In this document: piece after piece, positions 1 through 9,905 of the stretch
Layout: each line of letters begins with the position of its first letter
How positions within the stretch are numbered: position 1 is the first letter of the stretch
Source: Methanoregula sp.
GTDB taxonomy: Archaea; Halobacteriota; Methanomicrobia; Methanomicrobiales; Methanospirillaceae
Assembly (NCBI GenBank): GCA_041645435.1
Contig: JBAZQB010000006.1
Span: 62,001 to 126,000, forward strand
DNA: 64,000 nt
Direction of reading: 5' to 3'
Made by a program: the position numbers and the translations under genes
Notes under the pieces: model-generated
The model's database searches: none
Told to the model about the DNA's origin: nothing
The model's input: the letters and a program-made list of their open reading frames with translations, nothing else

Positions 1-22
1 CCACGGCAGTCACGATCGCAAA

Positions 23-850
23 TTATCCGGCAGTCTTCTGCAATGTGAGCAGTTCCTGCACAATGGGCAGCACAGCGCCGACATCCTTTACAACATAATC
101 TGCGGCAGCATAGAGTTCCTCAGGCCTGTCGCCCGCCTGCTGGATGGTGAGAATGGCAATATCAGCCTTCCGCATGGCACCGAGATCATTGATCCCGTCA
201 CCCACCATCAGCACTCGGTCATATTCCTGCTGCAGGTCACTGACAATCTGCGCTTTGACCGTAGGTGTGGCAACACCGTAGACGCGGTCGCGGGGGATGC
301 CGAGATGGTCTGCCATCTTCTCCAGTTTTGTCACCCGGTCTCCTGATGCAATGAACGTCGGGACGCCCATCCGGTGCAGGGCAGTGATCGTCTCTTTTGC
401 CCCGTCAAACGGCCAGCCGCCCGCCGTGATGGCAAACTCGACGGCCCCGAGCGCCATGTTGATGATCGCCCCGCTGTTCAGGGTAACCACCTCTTCTGCC
501 TTGCAGACCGTCCAGACATTGCGGATGCATTCCTGTAAGTCGCCCACCCGTGCCCGCTTATCCGTGTAGAGGATATCGCCGATCTCTTCTGCGGTCGTGA
601 TCTTGCGGGTGCAGCTCACCCCAAAGCCCATCTTGTGCCGGACGAGATATTCGGAAAGGAGCGTATCAGCGGGTGTACTGATCATCTCCTTCGAGTGCAC
701 GGGCAGCACGACAAGGACACGGTCCGGTGAACTGAAGGTGAGCGTGGTTGTCTCGATACCCGGCAGCAGTTTTTTGTGGCAGATATCCTTTGCCACCCGG
801 TAAGTATTGAGGAGCGTTCCTGCACTGTCAAAGACTACGGCTACGGACAT
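23..850 (-). CDS. HAD-superfamily phosphatase, P-type-ATPase-like
   Basis: A 275-residue soluble HAD hydrolase. Motif I is DSAGT at residues 8-12. Motif II lies in IASGDR and motif IV is GDGINDLGAM, the combination seen in the catalytic domain of P-type ATPases and in small soluble archaeal phosphatases. The usual second Asp of motif I (DxD) is Ala here, so the acid/base step may differ from ordinary HAD phosphatases. There is no membrane segment, so it is not an ion pump itself. The gene is transcribed away from the ribose-1,5-bisphosphate isomerase gene, with only about 60 bp between the two starts. The substrate cannot be told from sequence. Confidence 0.85.
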   Translation of the reverse strand: MSVAVVFDSAGTLLNTYRVAKDICHKKLLPGIETTTLTFSSPDRVLVVLPVHSKEMISTPADTLLSEYLVRHKMGFGVSCTRKITTAEEIGDILYTDKRARVGDLQECIRNVWTVCKAEEVVTLNSGAIINMALGAVEFAITAGGWPFDGAKETITALHRMGVPTFIASGDRVTKLEKMADHLGIPRDRVYGVATPTVKAQIVSDLQQEYDRVLMVGDGINDLGAMRKADIAILTIQQAGDRPEELYAAADYVVKDVGAVLPIVQELLTLQKTAG

Positions 851-909
851 GGGGCACCCGGTAATAAACTTATATGTACTTCACGTTGCCATTGAATCAA
901 TGAAGCTTA

Positions 910-1872
910 ATGTTTCCTACTGAAACCGCAGAGAAGATAAAATGCATGGAGATCCGCGGTGCGGGCAGGATAGCGCGTGCCGCAGCCGAAGCCCTGAAAA
1001 ACGAGGCTCTCCGCTCAAAAGCATCGATCACCGCTGCATTTACCGGTGAGATGGAACGGGCCGCCGCACTGCTGGTTGCAACCCGGCCAACGGCGGTCTC
1101 ACTCCCGAACGCGGTGCATATCGTGATGACCGGTATCGGAGAGGCTAAAACTGCGGACGAAGCGCGGGCAGGAATTGTCCAGCGGGCAGATGCGTTCATC
1201 CAGTCATCCCAGCATGCGGTGGAGAAGATCGCAGAGTTCGGCGCCCGGCATATCCGGGATGGCGACACGATCCTTACCCACTGCAACTCCGAAGTTGCGC
1301 TCGGATGCATCATCGAAGCGCACCGGAGCGGGAAGGAGATCGAGGTCTTTGCCACCGAAGTGCGCCCGAGAAACCAGGGACTCATCACCATCCGGACCCT
1401 CAATGATGCGGGGATTAAAACGAATTTTATCGTCGATTCCGCAGTGCGATCGTTCATCCATGATATCGATCTCGTCATTGTCGGCGCCGATGCGGTGACC
1501 GTGAACGGAGCGGTGGTGAACAAGATCGGGACTTCGCAGGTCGCGCACTCGGCCCATGAAGCGCGGGTGAACGTGCTCGTGGCTGCCGAGACGTACAAGT
1601 TTGCGCCCCGCACGATCATCGGCGAAATGATCCAGATCGAAGAGAGAGAAGCTGGCGAGGTGCTGCCGGATGAGATTGCGCGGACACTGCCGCATGTGAC
1701 CGTCCGCAACCCGGCTTTTGATGTCACCCCGGCGGAGTTCATCGATATCATCGTGACCGAGCAGGGTGCAATTCCCCCCCAGATGGCGTACGTGATCATC
1801 AAGGAGTATCTTGGCTGGGATATCGGGGAATTCAATAAAGGTTTTGAAATTCATACCGGACATAACGAGTAG
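910..1872 (+). CDS. Ribose-1,5-bisphosphate isomerase (eIF2B-like family)
   Basis: A 320-residue member of the eIF2B/MtnA-like isomerase family. It should convert ribose 1,5-bisphosphate to ribulose 1,5-bisphosphate in the archaeal AMP-degradation (AMP phosphorylase / type III RuBisCO) pathway. The N-terminal RGAGRIARAAAEAL stretch, THCNSEVALG around Cys125, and VGADAV with Asp194 match the catalytic Cys/Asp pair of the characterised Thermococcus enzyme, with the same 69-residue spacing as I recall it. A close KIGTSQVAHSAHEA motif follows. The ATG at 910 gives a normal family length. It lies 37 bp upstream of dapF on the same strand and may be cotranscribed. The partner genes (AMP phosphorylase, RuBisCO) are not in the window. 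Confidence 0.9.
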   Translation: MFPTETAEKIKCMEIRGAGRIARAAAEALKNEALRSKASITAAFTGEMERAAALLVATRPTAVSLPNAVHIVMTGIGEAKTADEARAGIVQRADAFIQSSQHAVEKIAEFGARHIRDGDTILTHCNSEVALGCIIEAHRSGKEIEVFATEVRPRNQGLITIRTLNDAGIKTNFIVDSAVRSFIHDIDLVIVGADAVTVNGAVVNKIGTSQVAHSAHEARVNVLVAAETYKFAPRTIIGEMIQIEEREAGEVLPDEIARTLPHVTVRNPAFDVTPAEFIDIIVTEQGAIPPQMAYVIIKEYLGWDIGEFNKGFEIHTGHNE

Positions 1873-1909
1873 CAGCTGATAACCGCACAACGAAGGAGAG
1901 CGAAAAACC

Positions 1910-2728
1910 ATGGAGATACCATTCACCAAATTACAGGGCAATGGCAATGATTTTGTACTGATCGACGAATACGAAAAGACGATCATTCCCGATGATATGA
2001 AAGCCCGGTTCGCAGCAACCTACTGCGACCGCAGGTTCGGGATCGGTGCCGACGGGGTCCTGTACCTGATGAAAACCGCAACCGGCAGCCTGCGGATGCG
2101 GATCCTCCAGCCGGACGAGAGCGAAGCCGAGATGTGCGGCAATGGCATCCGCTGCCTGGCAAAATATGCGTTTGATGCCGGCTATGCCAAAGGTTCCTGC
2201 ACGGTAGAAACCCTTGCAGGTCCCGTGGGTGTCGAGATGGCATACCGTGATGACACCTTCGTTGCCACCATCAGCATGCCCACGCCGAAATTTAAGCGGC
2301 CGGATATCCCGGCAACCGGAGAAGGGGAATACAAGGAACATATCGGTGTTTTCGATGTCTATGCAGCCAACACCGGTGTCCCGCATGCCGTAGTGCTCGT
2401 GGATGATGTGGAGAGCGTGAACGTAGAAGCGCTTGCACCCCCCATCCGCCACCATGACTCGTTTACCCGGGGGGCGAACGTAAATTTCGTCCAGAAGACC
2501 GGTGAGGACAGCATCCGCATCCGCACGTTCGAGCGCGGGGTTGAAGGCGAGACGCTCTCCTGCGGCACCGGGGCAACGGCTGCTGCGGCAGTTATCCACC
2601 ACCTCGGGCTGGTGGGAGAAACCGTGAAGGTGGAGACCGAGGGCGGACCGCTGGTCATTTACTTAAAAGACGGCGCAAAGATGGAAGGCCCGGCTGAGAC
2701 GGTCTTTTCCGGGAAAATTTCCTATTAA
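1910..2728 (+). CDS. dapF: Diaminopimelate epimerase
   Basis: A 272-residue protein of normal DapF length. It interconverts LL- and meso-diaminopimelate in lysine biosynthesis, in the cytoplasm and without a cofactor. The N-terminus FTKLQGNGNDF is the family signature. The two catalytic cysteines are Cys76 in EMCGNGIRC and Cys218 in SCGTGATAAAA. A GGAG Shine-Dalgarno lies about 10 bases before the ATG. It follows the ribose-1,5-bisphosphate isomerase gene closely, but the two pathways are unrelated, so cotranscription would be incidental. A short T-rich tract after the stop could serve as a terminator. Confidence 0.97.
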   Translation: MEIPFTKLQGNGNDFVLIDEYEKTIIPDDMKARFAATYCDRRFGIGADGVLYLMKTATGSLRMRILQPDESEAEMCGNGIRCLAKYAFDAGYAKGSCTVETLAGPVGVEMAYRDDTFVATISMPTPKFKRPDIPATGEGEYKEHIGVFDVYAANTGVPHAVVLVDDVESVNVEALAPPIRHHDSFTRGANVNFVQKTGEDSIRIRTFERGVEGETLSCGTGATAAAAVIHHLGLVGETVKVETEGGPLVIYLKDGAKMEGPAETVFSGKISY

Positions 2729-2925
2729 TTTTTCTCATCCCCAATAAGAGAATCCCTCGCCCGGCACGATAAGGCGCGTCTCTGGCAATTCCTGCGTCTT
2801 TTCACCTTGTGCCTGGCAAACAGCAGCCATCTTGTTATCTGGCTTTCTGCGGCCGGTATTATTGACGATGCGGGAAGAGACAATCAGACCGGCAGTATAT
2901 CTCTTTGGACTCTCGTTACACGGGA

Positions 2926-4611
2926 TTACTCTATCCGATCGGATATTTCCCGGAAAACAACCTGGATTGCCGGAAGACCCTCGTCGATAAAACAGGTGGC
3001 CATGACTTCTACATTCACGGCCCTGCCATCAAGGCGGAGAAATTTTTCCCGGATAAGGGGCAGGGTCACGGTTTCGGCATTTTTTAGCGATGCTACCCGT
3101 TTCTCTACGATATTCCGGGAATCCCGGTGGATAAAATCAAAAATGGATCGCCCGATAAGGTCTTCTGGTGAATGTGCACCTGCATTGGCAACGGCAGTAT
3201 TGTTTGCATAGGTGATCTTCCCCTCTTTGTGGATGATAACCGCGTCAAAGGATTGTTCGAGCAGACGCCGGTATCGTTCCTCGCTGGAACGGAGCGCGTC
3301 TTCTTTTACCTTGCGTTCCGTGATATCCTCATAGGTGCCAAGCACCCCGATCACGTCCCCGTTTTTGTTGCGCAGGGGTACCTTGCTCGTCCGAAGCCAG
3401 GATCTGCTGCCATCCGGCTTGATCTGGATTTCCTCGTAATTAAGCTTGGGCAGGCCGGTCTCCATAACCGTCCGGTCATCCGCACGGTACCGATCGGCTG
3501 TTGCTGCATAGGCAGTATCGTAATCGTTTTTTCCGACAAGTTCTCCCGGGTCGGCATAGCCGGCGTCAAGGGCAAGGGCCTGATTGGCACCAAGATACAC
3601 CGAATCCCGATCTTTCCAGAATACCCTCACCGGAATTGTATCCAGCACCAGCTGGAGCATCTGACGGGAGTTGAACAGTTTTTCCTCAGCCTGCTTACGG
3701 TCAGTGATATCCCGTAACGTTACCATTACTGCAGGTTTACCGTCAATGAATGTCTGTACCCCCCTGCCCTCAACCATCACCGGTGTACCATCGAGCCGGA
3801 TCATCTGTAATTCGGTTTGGGGTGATGGTTCCCCGTCCAGGTCCTTCTGGATATTTTCCTTAATAATCCCGTGGAAAGCGGGATCGATAAAATCAAGGAT
3901 GAATTTACCGGTTAATTCGCCAGGAATTGAAGCGCCAAGGAGTTTTAGCGCTGCAGGGTTCACGTAAATAATCTTACCGTCACGGTGAAGGATAACCGCA
4001 TCCGGTGACATTTCCACGAGTTTGCGGAACCGCTCTTCACTCTCGCGCAATGCGCACTCATTCTGTCGTATCTCAGTGACCTCTTCAAGAAGAACCGAGA
4101 CTCCTTTACGCCCGTCATTAAAAACAATGGGAGATATATGGCAGGAAAAAATTCGCTTCCCGTTGTTCAGCGTGAGGGTATTGCGCCACTCTTTTCCCAG
4201 GATTCCCTCTTTAAGATGGTTGATAAAATGTTCCAGGTCATCGTCAAAGATTGTTGCCGCTGCCGTATATTCGATATTTTTCCCCAGCAGTTCTGCTGAC
4301 GGGACTCCCAGCATTTTTAAGAAAGGCTCATTGGCAAAAATGATGCGCAGGCCACTGTCCAGCTGCATGACGAGATCGGAAGAGATCGAGAGCATGGCAG
4401 AGTCCGGGACCCGCTGCGAGGCAGTATAGATCTTCGCCATGCCGAAATGGCGCATCTCCACCTGGCCGGAGATGAGAAAGCGTTCCAGGTACCGCCCGGC
4501 CGTGTTCCGGTTTATACCGGTTTTTTTAACGATATCCGTTATACTGAGTCCCTGGGGATTTTTCTTTAAAAGATCGAGTATTTTGGTGGTATTTTCCCTG
4601 ATCAATGCCAT
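2926..4611 (-). CDS. Winged-helix / four-PAS sensory protein without a kinase
   Basis: A 561-residue protein. Residues 1-70 form a helix-turn-helix (LSITDIVKKTGINRNTAG, then a wing reading SGQVEMRHFGMAKIY). Four PAS domains follow at roughly 75-185, 190-310, 318-440 and 445-560. PAC-type ends are visible as ITDRKQAEE, ITERKVKED and a terminal ISDRIE. The protein stops at the last PAS domain, with no histidine kinase, GGDEF or response domain. It is therefore better read as a ligand- or redox-responsive DNA-binding regulator than as a classical sensor kinase. Proteins of this architecture are common in Methanomicrobiales. No membrane segment is visible. Ligands and targets are unknown. Confidence 0.85.
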   Translation of the reverse strand: MALIRENTTKILDLLKKNPQGLSITDIVKKTGINRNTAGRYLERFLISGQVEMRHFGMAKIYTASQRVPDSAMLSISSDLVMQLDSGLRIIFANEPFLKMLGVPSAELLGKNIEYTAAATIFDDDLEHFINHLKEGILGKEWRNTLTLNNGKRIFSCHISPIVFNDGRKGVSVLLEEVTEIRQNECALRESEERFRKLVEMSPDAVILHRDGKIIYVNPAALKLLGASIPGELTGKFILDFIDPAFHGIIKENIQKDLDGEPSPQTELQMIRLDGTPVMVEGRGVQTFIDGKPAVMVTLRDITDRKQAEEKLFNSRQMLQLVLDTIPVRVFWKDRDSVYLGANQALALDAGYADPGELVGKNDYDTAYAATADRYRADDRTVMETGLPKLNYEEIQIKPDGSRSWLRTSKVPLRNKNGDVIGVLGTYEDITERKVKEDALRSSEERYRRLLEQSFDAVIIHKEGKITYANNTAVANAGAHSPEDLIGRSIFDFIHRDSRNIVEKRVASLKNAETVTLPLIREKFLRLDGRAVNVEVMATCFIDEGLPAIQVVFREISDRIE

Positions 4612-4842
4612 TGGTCTATTATTATTTGCTGCGTTCAGATATAATGTTTACAATTTTTCTCTTTTCGCTTTTTTTTTAAAAAACAACCCATAATCAACCA
4701 ACATATCATTGCATTAACTTCTATCAAAAATGGTGAATCTGTCGACGAAGCAGAAAATGAATACACGCGAAAAAATCAACGTGAATATCGGACTCGAAAA
4801 CTAAAAGAACAGAGAAATCGAATGAATTAATTGATAAAATAA

Positions 4843-5442
4843 ATGTATCTCAAAAAAAAAGGGACGATTAAGCCATTGGGAACGGGCTATTGCATCATCG
4901 AGTGTGACAATATTGACATCACTCTTCCCGAAAATAAAGAATTAATTGAAAAGATTGTCTCTGATGCAAAAAAAATTCGTGGAGAAGTTATCTCACTATC
5001 TTTAGATATAGAATACTACTTAAATGAAATTATTGGATTTTTTTTTATCGGCGATAATCGAAAACAAATGGAAATGTTTAATGAGTGTATTCTTCAAAAG
5101 GAATTTTTTACTTTTGGAGAGAAATTAAAAGTTTTAAATTTTCTTTTAACAAATAATTCAGAAAAGTTTCATCTGGAGTCAGCAAAAAAGCGAAGGGAGA
5201 TTATTACAACAATAAGGAAAGTAATGGAATATCGCAATAAATTTGCACATGAAGATATTGTTATTAATTTTAAAGAAAGAAAAGCATTTATTCTTGATAA
5301 CAAAGGCGAAAATCTATTATCTCCGAAAAGTGTTCTCGATTGGTACCAAAAAATATGTGATCTTACACTAGTTCACATATCTTTATACTCTAATTTAGTA
5401 AGTGAGACCTACAAAGAATCTCTTAATGAAGAGAAAAATTGA
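4843..5442 (+). CDS. HEPN-like protein of unknown function
   Basis: A 199-residue protein I do not recognise as a named family. It is mostly alpha-helical and ends a helix with Arg131-Asn-Lys-Phe-Ala-His136, an Rx4H motif of the kind that forms the active site of HEPN ribonucleases. The gene is strikingly AT-rich with many AAA and ATT codons, unlike the GC-rich neighbours radB and the PAS gene, which suggests recent acquisition. It stands alone between convergent or divergent housekeeping genes, with no obvious antitoxin next to it. Two near-identical 27-bp direct repeats lie just past its stop. A role as a solitary toxin or defence RNase is an inference only. Confidence 0.6.
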   Translation: MYLKKKGTIKPLGTGYCIIECDNIDITLPENKELIEKIVSDAKKIRGEVISLSLDIEYYLNEIIGFFFIGDNRKQMEMFNECILQKEFFTFGEKLKVLNFLLTNNSEKFHLESAKKRREIITTIRKVMEYRNKFAHEDIVINFKERKAFILDNKGENLLSPKSVLDWYQKICDLTLVHISLYSNLVSETYKESLNEEKN

Positions 5443-5443
5443 T

Positions 5444-5512
5444 TTTTTACGATCAAAAGTGTATTATTAATAGGAATTTTCATCATTTTTACAGTCAATA
5501 GTGTGTTATTAA
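5444..5512. repeat. Pair of 27-bp direct repeats (5444-5470, 5486-5512)
   Basis: Two 27-bp copies beginning TTTTTAC and ending TTATTAA, differing at four positions and separated by 15 bp, lie directly after the stop of the AT-rich HEPN-like gene. The tract is T-rich on the plus strand and A-rich further on, so it may also end transcription from both convergent genes (this one and radB). It could mark the edge of an acquired segment. No integrase or matching repeat was seen on the other side of the gene. Confidence 0.5.
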
Positions 5513-5557
5513 AAAAAAATTAAAAAAAAGAATGTGTCCCGGTGTCGCCGGCCCCGA

Positions 5558-6232
5558 TCATTTTGCCGCGATACCCTCTTCCACAATCTCGAACTCAAAC
5601 GATGCTCCCTCGGGCTGGGAACGGTGTTTGACCAGCCGGGCCCGGCGGCGCTTCGGAGTATCCGTCTTTTCGATACGGACAATAATTTTTGAGAGGTGCT
5701 CAAGCGCAAATCCTCCAAGGCCGTACCAGGTGTTTTTTCCGGTATCCATGTACACCTGGTTGGTGATGATCACCGGCATGCCGTAGCGCTTGGCATACCC
5801 CAGCAGGTGGATCATCTGTTTGGTGAGGACCTGGATCGCATCCCGGCCTTTTTCAAGATCGGTGCGGTAGAGTGCCGTGGCAGAGTCCATGACCAGCAGT
5901 CCCACCTTTTGCGTCTTTAGGATCTTTTCTGCTTCTGCGATCATCTGGCCCTGGTGTTCGAAATCAATGGGCTCGAAGAGAAAGAGCCGGTCAGCGATCT
6001 TCTCGGTGTCCGCTCCCGCAATCTGCCGGAACCGCTCGATCGAGAAACCTTCGGAGTCGATGTATACGACTGCCTGGCCGGCCCGGAGTGCAGCGACTGC
6101 AGCGATGGTGCAGAGCGTACTTTTCCCGCTTGCCGGCTCCCCATAGAGCTGGATGACCGTCCGCACTTCGAGCCCGCCACCCAGCAGTTTGTCGAATGCT
6201 GCATTCCCGCTGGTCTGTTTATCGGTCTTCAT
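5558..6232 (-). CDS. radB: DNA repair and recombination protein RadB
   Basis: A 224-residue archaeal RecA-family paralog, the normal length for RadB, lacking the N-terminal helix-hairpin-helix domain of RadA. Walker A is GEPASGKS at residues 31-38 and Walker B is GLLVMDSA near 111-118. The TSGNAAFDKLLGGGLE start and ITNQVYMDTG are typical. RadB assists RadA in homologous recombination. Its ATG overlaps the TGA of larC by 4 bp (ATGA), so the two are translationally coupled in the order larC-radB. Confidence 0.93.
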   Translation of the reverse strand: MKTDKQTSGNAAFDKLLGGGLEVRTVIQLYGEPASGKSTLCTIAAVAALRAGQAVVYIDSEGFSIERFRQIAGADTEKIADRLFLFEPIDFEHQGQMIAEAEKILKTQKVGLLVMDSATALYRTDLEKGRDAIQVLTKQMIHLLGYAKRYGMPVIITNQVYMDTGKNTWYGLGGFALEHLSKIIVRIEKTDTPKRRRARLVKHRSQPEGASFEFEIVEEGIAAK

Positions 6233-7440
6233 GGGTCACCGGAGCCGCGTGCCTGCCGCCGGGATTTCCAGCCCGCCTCTTCGATTGCCCGGAGCACATC
6301 CCTGACCGGGATGTTCAGCTCGCAGGCCCAGTCGCGGGCAGGGTCGAACTCGGCCTTGAGCGTGTAGACGGTTCCGTGCATCCACCCGCACTTGACCGGC
6401 ATCTTCCTCTGTACTCCTGCGATAACGACATCAATCTCCTCTATGGTGCGCTCAGCGATGAAGCGGTGGACGGCCGGGATGCAGCGGATACCCAGCGTCC
6501 CGAGCTCGCGTGCCATCAGCTCGGCAAGCGCAGCACTCGTCTCTTTGCAGCAGATGACCCGGATGAGATACCCGGGTCTCCCCTTCTTCATGATCACCGG
6601 CATGGCGCTTGCATCCCGTGCGCCGGCCTCCATGAACCGGGCGATCGCGTGGGCAATCACCTCGCCGCTCACGTCATCCACATTGGTCTCGAGAAGGTCA
6701 ACGGTGTCCTGCTCCAGGTCTGCTGCCTCTGTGGCCGGCTGGACGATCATGGCCCGCAGGACATTGGGGGCATGATGAGGATCGCGGGTTCCCGCACCGT
6801 ATCCTACCGCGAGGATGGTATATGCACGGGGATCGGGAACGGTCATCGTGGCAAATTCTGCGAGAAGTGCAGCACCGGTGGGCGTGCAGAGCTCACCCAT
6901 ATGGTTACCGGCAACAGCGGGAAGGCCGGCGGCTTTCAGGATCAGGGCCGTAGCCGGTGCCGGGATGGGAAACGTACCATGCGACCCGGTAGCAGTTCCG
7001 TGGCCTACGGTGATGGGGAGGATTCTGACACCATCTAAGGAGAGCGAGTGCAGGGCCGTGCAGGCGCCGATAATATCGGCGATCGCGTCATCAGCCCCGA
7101 CCTCGTGGAAATGGGCATGGGCGCCGTGGACTTCTTCTTCGGCTGCACGGATCCGTTCGAAGACCCGGCGGGCCATCGCAAGCGCCGGAGCCGGCACGTC
7201 TCTGACTGCGGTATCGATCCGCTGCATCACTTCAGGAAACGTACGGTGGACCGGTGTGGCGTGAGTATCCACTCGGGCAGCCCGGATGCCGGCCCTTGTC
7301 ACGGTCGAGATTTCGGGTTCTGCCACCACCGTTTTCATCGCCCGCACGACAAGCTGGCGGTCAGCCCCGCAGTCGAGCAGTGCGGCTGTGATCATGTCGC
7401 CTGCCGCGCCGTGGAACGGATCGAAAATGAGGATACGCAT
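6229..7440 (-). CDS. larC: Nickel-pincer cofactor synthase LarC (DUF111)
   Basis: A 403-residue LarC/DUF111 protein that begins DPFHGAAGDM, the family hallmark. It also has ANVDDVSGE-like text (TNVDDVSGEVIAHAIARFMEAGARDA) and MKKGRPGYLIRV toward the C-terminus. LarC inserts nickel into pyridinium-3,5-bisthiocarboxylic acid mononucleotide to make the lactate-racemase-type pincer cofactor. LarA, LarB and LarE are not in this window, so the apoenzyme served here is unknown. The gene is intact, not frameshifted as in some bacteria where LarC is split in two. It is coupled to radB by a 4-bp overlap and starts about 40 bp from cdc48 on the opposite strand. Confidence 0.92.
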   Translation of the reverse strand: MRILIFDPFHGAAGDMITAALLDCGADRQLVVRAMKTVVAEPEISTVTRAGIRAARVDTHATPVHRTFPEVMQRIDTAVRDVPAPALAMARRVFERIRAAEEEVHGAHAHFHEVGADDAIADIIGACTALHSLSLDGVRILPITVGHGTATGSHGTFPIPAPATALILKAAGLPAVAGNHMGELCTPTGAALLAEFATMTVPDPRAYTILAVGYGAGTRDPHHAPNVLRAMIVQPATEAADLEQDTVDLLETNVDDVSGEVIAHAIARFMEAGARDASAMPVIMKKGRPGYLIRVICCKETSAALAELMARELGTLGIRCIPAVHRFIAERTIEEIDVVIAGVQRKMPVKCGWMHGTVYTLKAEFDPARDWACELNIPVRDVLRAIEEAGWKSRRQARGSGDP

Positions 7441-7450
7441 TTACAGTACC

Positions 7451-7456
7451 TATAAA
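7451..7456 (+). promoter_or_regulatory. TATA box of the cdc48-like gene
   Basis: TATAAA centred about 7453. The usual archaeal spacing of 25-27 bp to the transcription start puts the start at about 7480. That is inside the longer reading frame beginning at 7468 and just ahead of the ATG at 7483, which favours a nearly leaderless message starting at 7483. Promoter assignment is by pattern only. Confidence 0.45.
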
Positions 7457-7482
7457 TCCCTGCGTATATGACCTTTAAGGTA

Positions 7483-9900
7483 ATGCCTGAAGTGCAATTG
7501 AGAGTGGATTCCGCGTATCCCGGCGATCAGGGTGGCGGGAAGGCACGGCTCGATCCCGAGACGATGCTGCTGTTGAAGATCTCGCCCGGAGATCTGGTTG
7601 CAATTGAGGGGAAGCGCCGGACGGTGGCCAAGGTCTGGAGGTCTCTTGTCGAGGACTGGAACCAGCGCAAGATCCGGATCGATAATTTTACCCGGCAGAA
7701 TGCCGGTGTTGCCATTGGCGATACGGTCAAGGTCATTAAAATATCGGAGGAAGTCGAAGCCAAACGGATAGTGCTTGCACCCCCGGAAGACCTGCCGAAG
7801 AAAATACCGATAGCAAATAACCCGCACGTGGTCAACGGCCTGATCGATTTTCCCGTGACCATCAACGATTCCGTGCCGATCATGCTGGGGCTCCCCTTTA
7901 TCCAGCCCCAGATCGTGGCGTTCAAGGTCGTGGAGATCGAGCCGGAAGAAGCGGTCATCATCACGAAGAATACCTCGATTGAGTTCTCAGACAAACCCGC
8001 GGCCGGCTTTGAGGGCATAAAAAGGTTCTCGTACGAGGATATCGGTGGCCTGAAAGACGAGCTCCAGCGGCTCCGCGAGACGATCGAGCTCCCGCTCCGG
8101 CACCCGGAACTCTTCCAGAAGCTCGGCATTGAGCCCCCCAAGGGCGTGCTCCTCTACGGTCCGCCCGGAACGGGAAAGACCCTGATCGCAAAGGCCGTGG
8201 CAAGCGAGAGCGGTGCGCACTTCATCTCGATTGCCGGCCCCGAGGTCATCTCGAAATATTACGGAGAGAGCGAGCAGCGGCTCCGCGAGGTCTTTGAAGA
8301 GGCGCGGGAGAATGCCCCTTCGATCATCTTCATCGATGAACTGGACTCCATCGCACCCCGTCGCGAGGAAGTGACCGGGGAAGTCGAGCGCCGGGTCGTG
8401 GCCCAGCTCCTCACCATGATGGACGGGCTCGAGGAACGCGGGCAGGTGGTCGTGATCGGTGCAACAAACCGCGTGGATGCGATCGATGCAGCGCTCCGCC
8501 GGCCCGGGCGGTTTGACCGGGAGATCGAGATTGGGGTGCCGGGAGAACCGGACCGGATCGATATCCTGAAGATCCACAGCCGGGGCATGCCCTTATCGGA
8601 GGATGTGAGCCTTGAAGTCCTCGCCCAGCAGACGCACGGGTTTGTCGGCGCAGACCTTGCGGCTCTTGCCCGTGAGGCAGCCATCCGTGCCCTGCGCCGG
8701 TATTTGCCGGACCTGGACCTCGATGCCGAGGAGATCCCGCAGGAGATTCTCGATACGCTCAAGGTGTACTCCAGCGACTTCCGCAGCGCCCAGCGCGATG
8801 TGGGACCGAGCGCGATGCGGGAAGTGATGCTCGAAGTCTCGCACGTGAAGTGGCAGAACGTCGGGGGCCTCGACTCGGCCAAGACCGAAGTGCGGGAAGC
8901 AGTCGAGCTCCCGCTCACCGACCGGCAGAAGTTCGAAGACCTGGGTATCCAGCCCCCGCGTGGCATCCTGCTCTACGGTCCGCCGGGAACGGGAAAGACC
9001 CTGATCGCAAAGGCAGTCGCGTCCGAGAGCGGCGCGAACTTCATCCCGGTCCGGGGACCCCAGCTCTTATCCAAGTGGGTGGGCGAGAGCGAGCGGGCGG
9101 TCCGCGAGGTTTTCAAGAAGGCCCGGCAGGTTGCGCCGTCCATCATCTTCTTCGATGAGATCGATGCGCTTGCACCGGCCCGGGGCTCGAACAGCGATTC
9201 GCACGTAAGCGACAATGTGCTCAACCAGATTCTCACCGAGATGGACGGCCTTGAGGAGCTCAAGGATGTCGTGGTCATGGGCGCAACGAACCGCCCCGAC
9301 ATCGTGGACCCGGCCCTGCTCCGTGCAGGACGCTTCGACCGGCTCGTGTATATCGGTGAGCCCACGCTGGAGGACCGGAAGAAGATCATCGGCATCCACA
9401 CCCGCTTCATGCCGCTCGAAGGCTCGGCGCTCGAAGAGATTGTCGGGCTCTGCCAGAAATACAATGAAGAAGCGATTGCCGAACTGGTCGAGAAGCTCGG
9501 GAAGGACAAGACAGTCACCGCTGAAGAGATGAAGGCCGCCATCACTCCTGCCGCAGACGATGCTGCCGGCATTCCTGCCGGAACCCGGCGCAGGCGGCTT
9601 ATCGAGCTGATGGCGGAGAAGAATCTCGCCTTCACCGATCCCGCCCGGGAGACGCTGGCGGCGAACCTGGCGGCAATCACGGAAGGGTTCGTGGGCTCGG
9701 ACCTTGAATCGATCTGCCGCGAGGCGGGGATGCTGGCGCTGCGGGAGAATGCAACGGCTGTTGCGACGCGACACTTTGAGGAAGCGCAGAAGAAGGTGCA
9801 CCCGATGATGAACGAGCGTCTCCGGGAATATTACACAAGAATCCAGCAGCACTTCAAGGGCGGGTTGCCGAAGCAGGTGCAGCCGCCGGAATATCAGTAA
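7483..9900 (+). CDS. Cdc48/VAT-type AAA+ ATPase
   Basis: An 805-residue archaeal Cdc48/p97 homologue: a hexameric unfoldase that feeds proteins to the proteasome. The N domain (double-psi barrel, about 1-190) begins with [17 protein letters not shown]1 and D2 each carry GPPGTGKT, near residues 224 and 499, with Walker [10 protein letters not shown] and IIFFDEIDA. Both modules keep the second region of homology ([18 protein letters not shown]) and arginine fingers. D2 contains an insertion near 660-700 ([17 protein letters not shown] and following), longer than in the best-known homologues. An in-frame ATG at 7468 would add five residues. The 7483 start fits both family N-termini and TATA spacing better. 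No SD is evident. Confidence 0.95.
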   Translation: MPEVQLRVDSAYPGDQGGGKARLDPETMLLLKISPGDLVAIEGKRRTVAKVWRSLVEDWNQRKIRIDNFTRQNAGVAIGDTVKVIKISEEVEAKRIVLAPPEDLPKKIPIANNPHVVNGLIDFPVTINDSVPIMLGLPFIQPQIVAFKVVEIEPEEAVIITKNTSIEFSDKPAAGFEGIKRFSYEDIGGLKDELQRLRETIELPLRHPELFQKLGIEPPKGVLLYGPPGTGKTLIAKAVASESGAHFISIAGPEVISKYYGESEQRLREVFEEARENAPSIIFIDELDSIAPRREEVTGEVERRVVAQLLTMMDGLEERGQVVVIGATNRVDAIDAALRRPGRFDREIEIGVPGEPDRIDILKIHSRGMPLSEDVSLEVLAQQTHGFVGADLAALAREAAIRALRRYLPDLDLDAEEIPQEILDTLKVYSSDFRSAQRDVGPSAMREVMLEVSHVKWQNVGGLDSAKTEVREAVELPLTDRQKFEDLGIQPPRGILLYGPPGTGKTLIAKAVASESGANFIPVRGPQLLSKWVGESERAVREVFKKARQVAPSIIFFDEIDALAPARGSNSDSHVSDNVLNQILTEMDGLEELKDVVVMGATNRPDIVDPALLRAGRFDRLVYIGEPTLEDRKKIIGIHTRFMPLEGSALEEIVGLCQKYNEEAIAELVEKLGKDKTVTAEEMKAAITPAADDAAGIPAGTRRRRLIELMAEKNLAFTDPARETLAANLAAITEGFVGSDLESICREAGMLALRENATAVATRHFEEAQKKVHPMMNERLREYYTRIQQHFKGGLPKQVQPPEYQ

Positions 9901-9905
9901 AATCT

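Noticed and set aside
897..1835. A 312-codon minus-strand frame
   Set aside because: Antisense to the ribose-1,5-bisphosphate isomerase gene, which has intact catalytic residues.
6196..7038. A 280-codon plus-strand frame
   Set aside because: Antisense to larC, which is clearly real.
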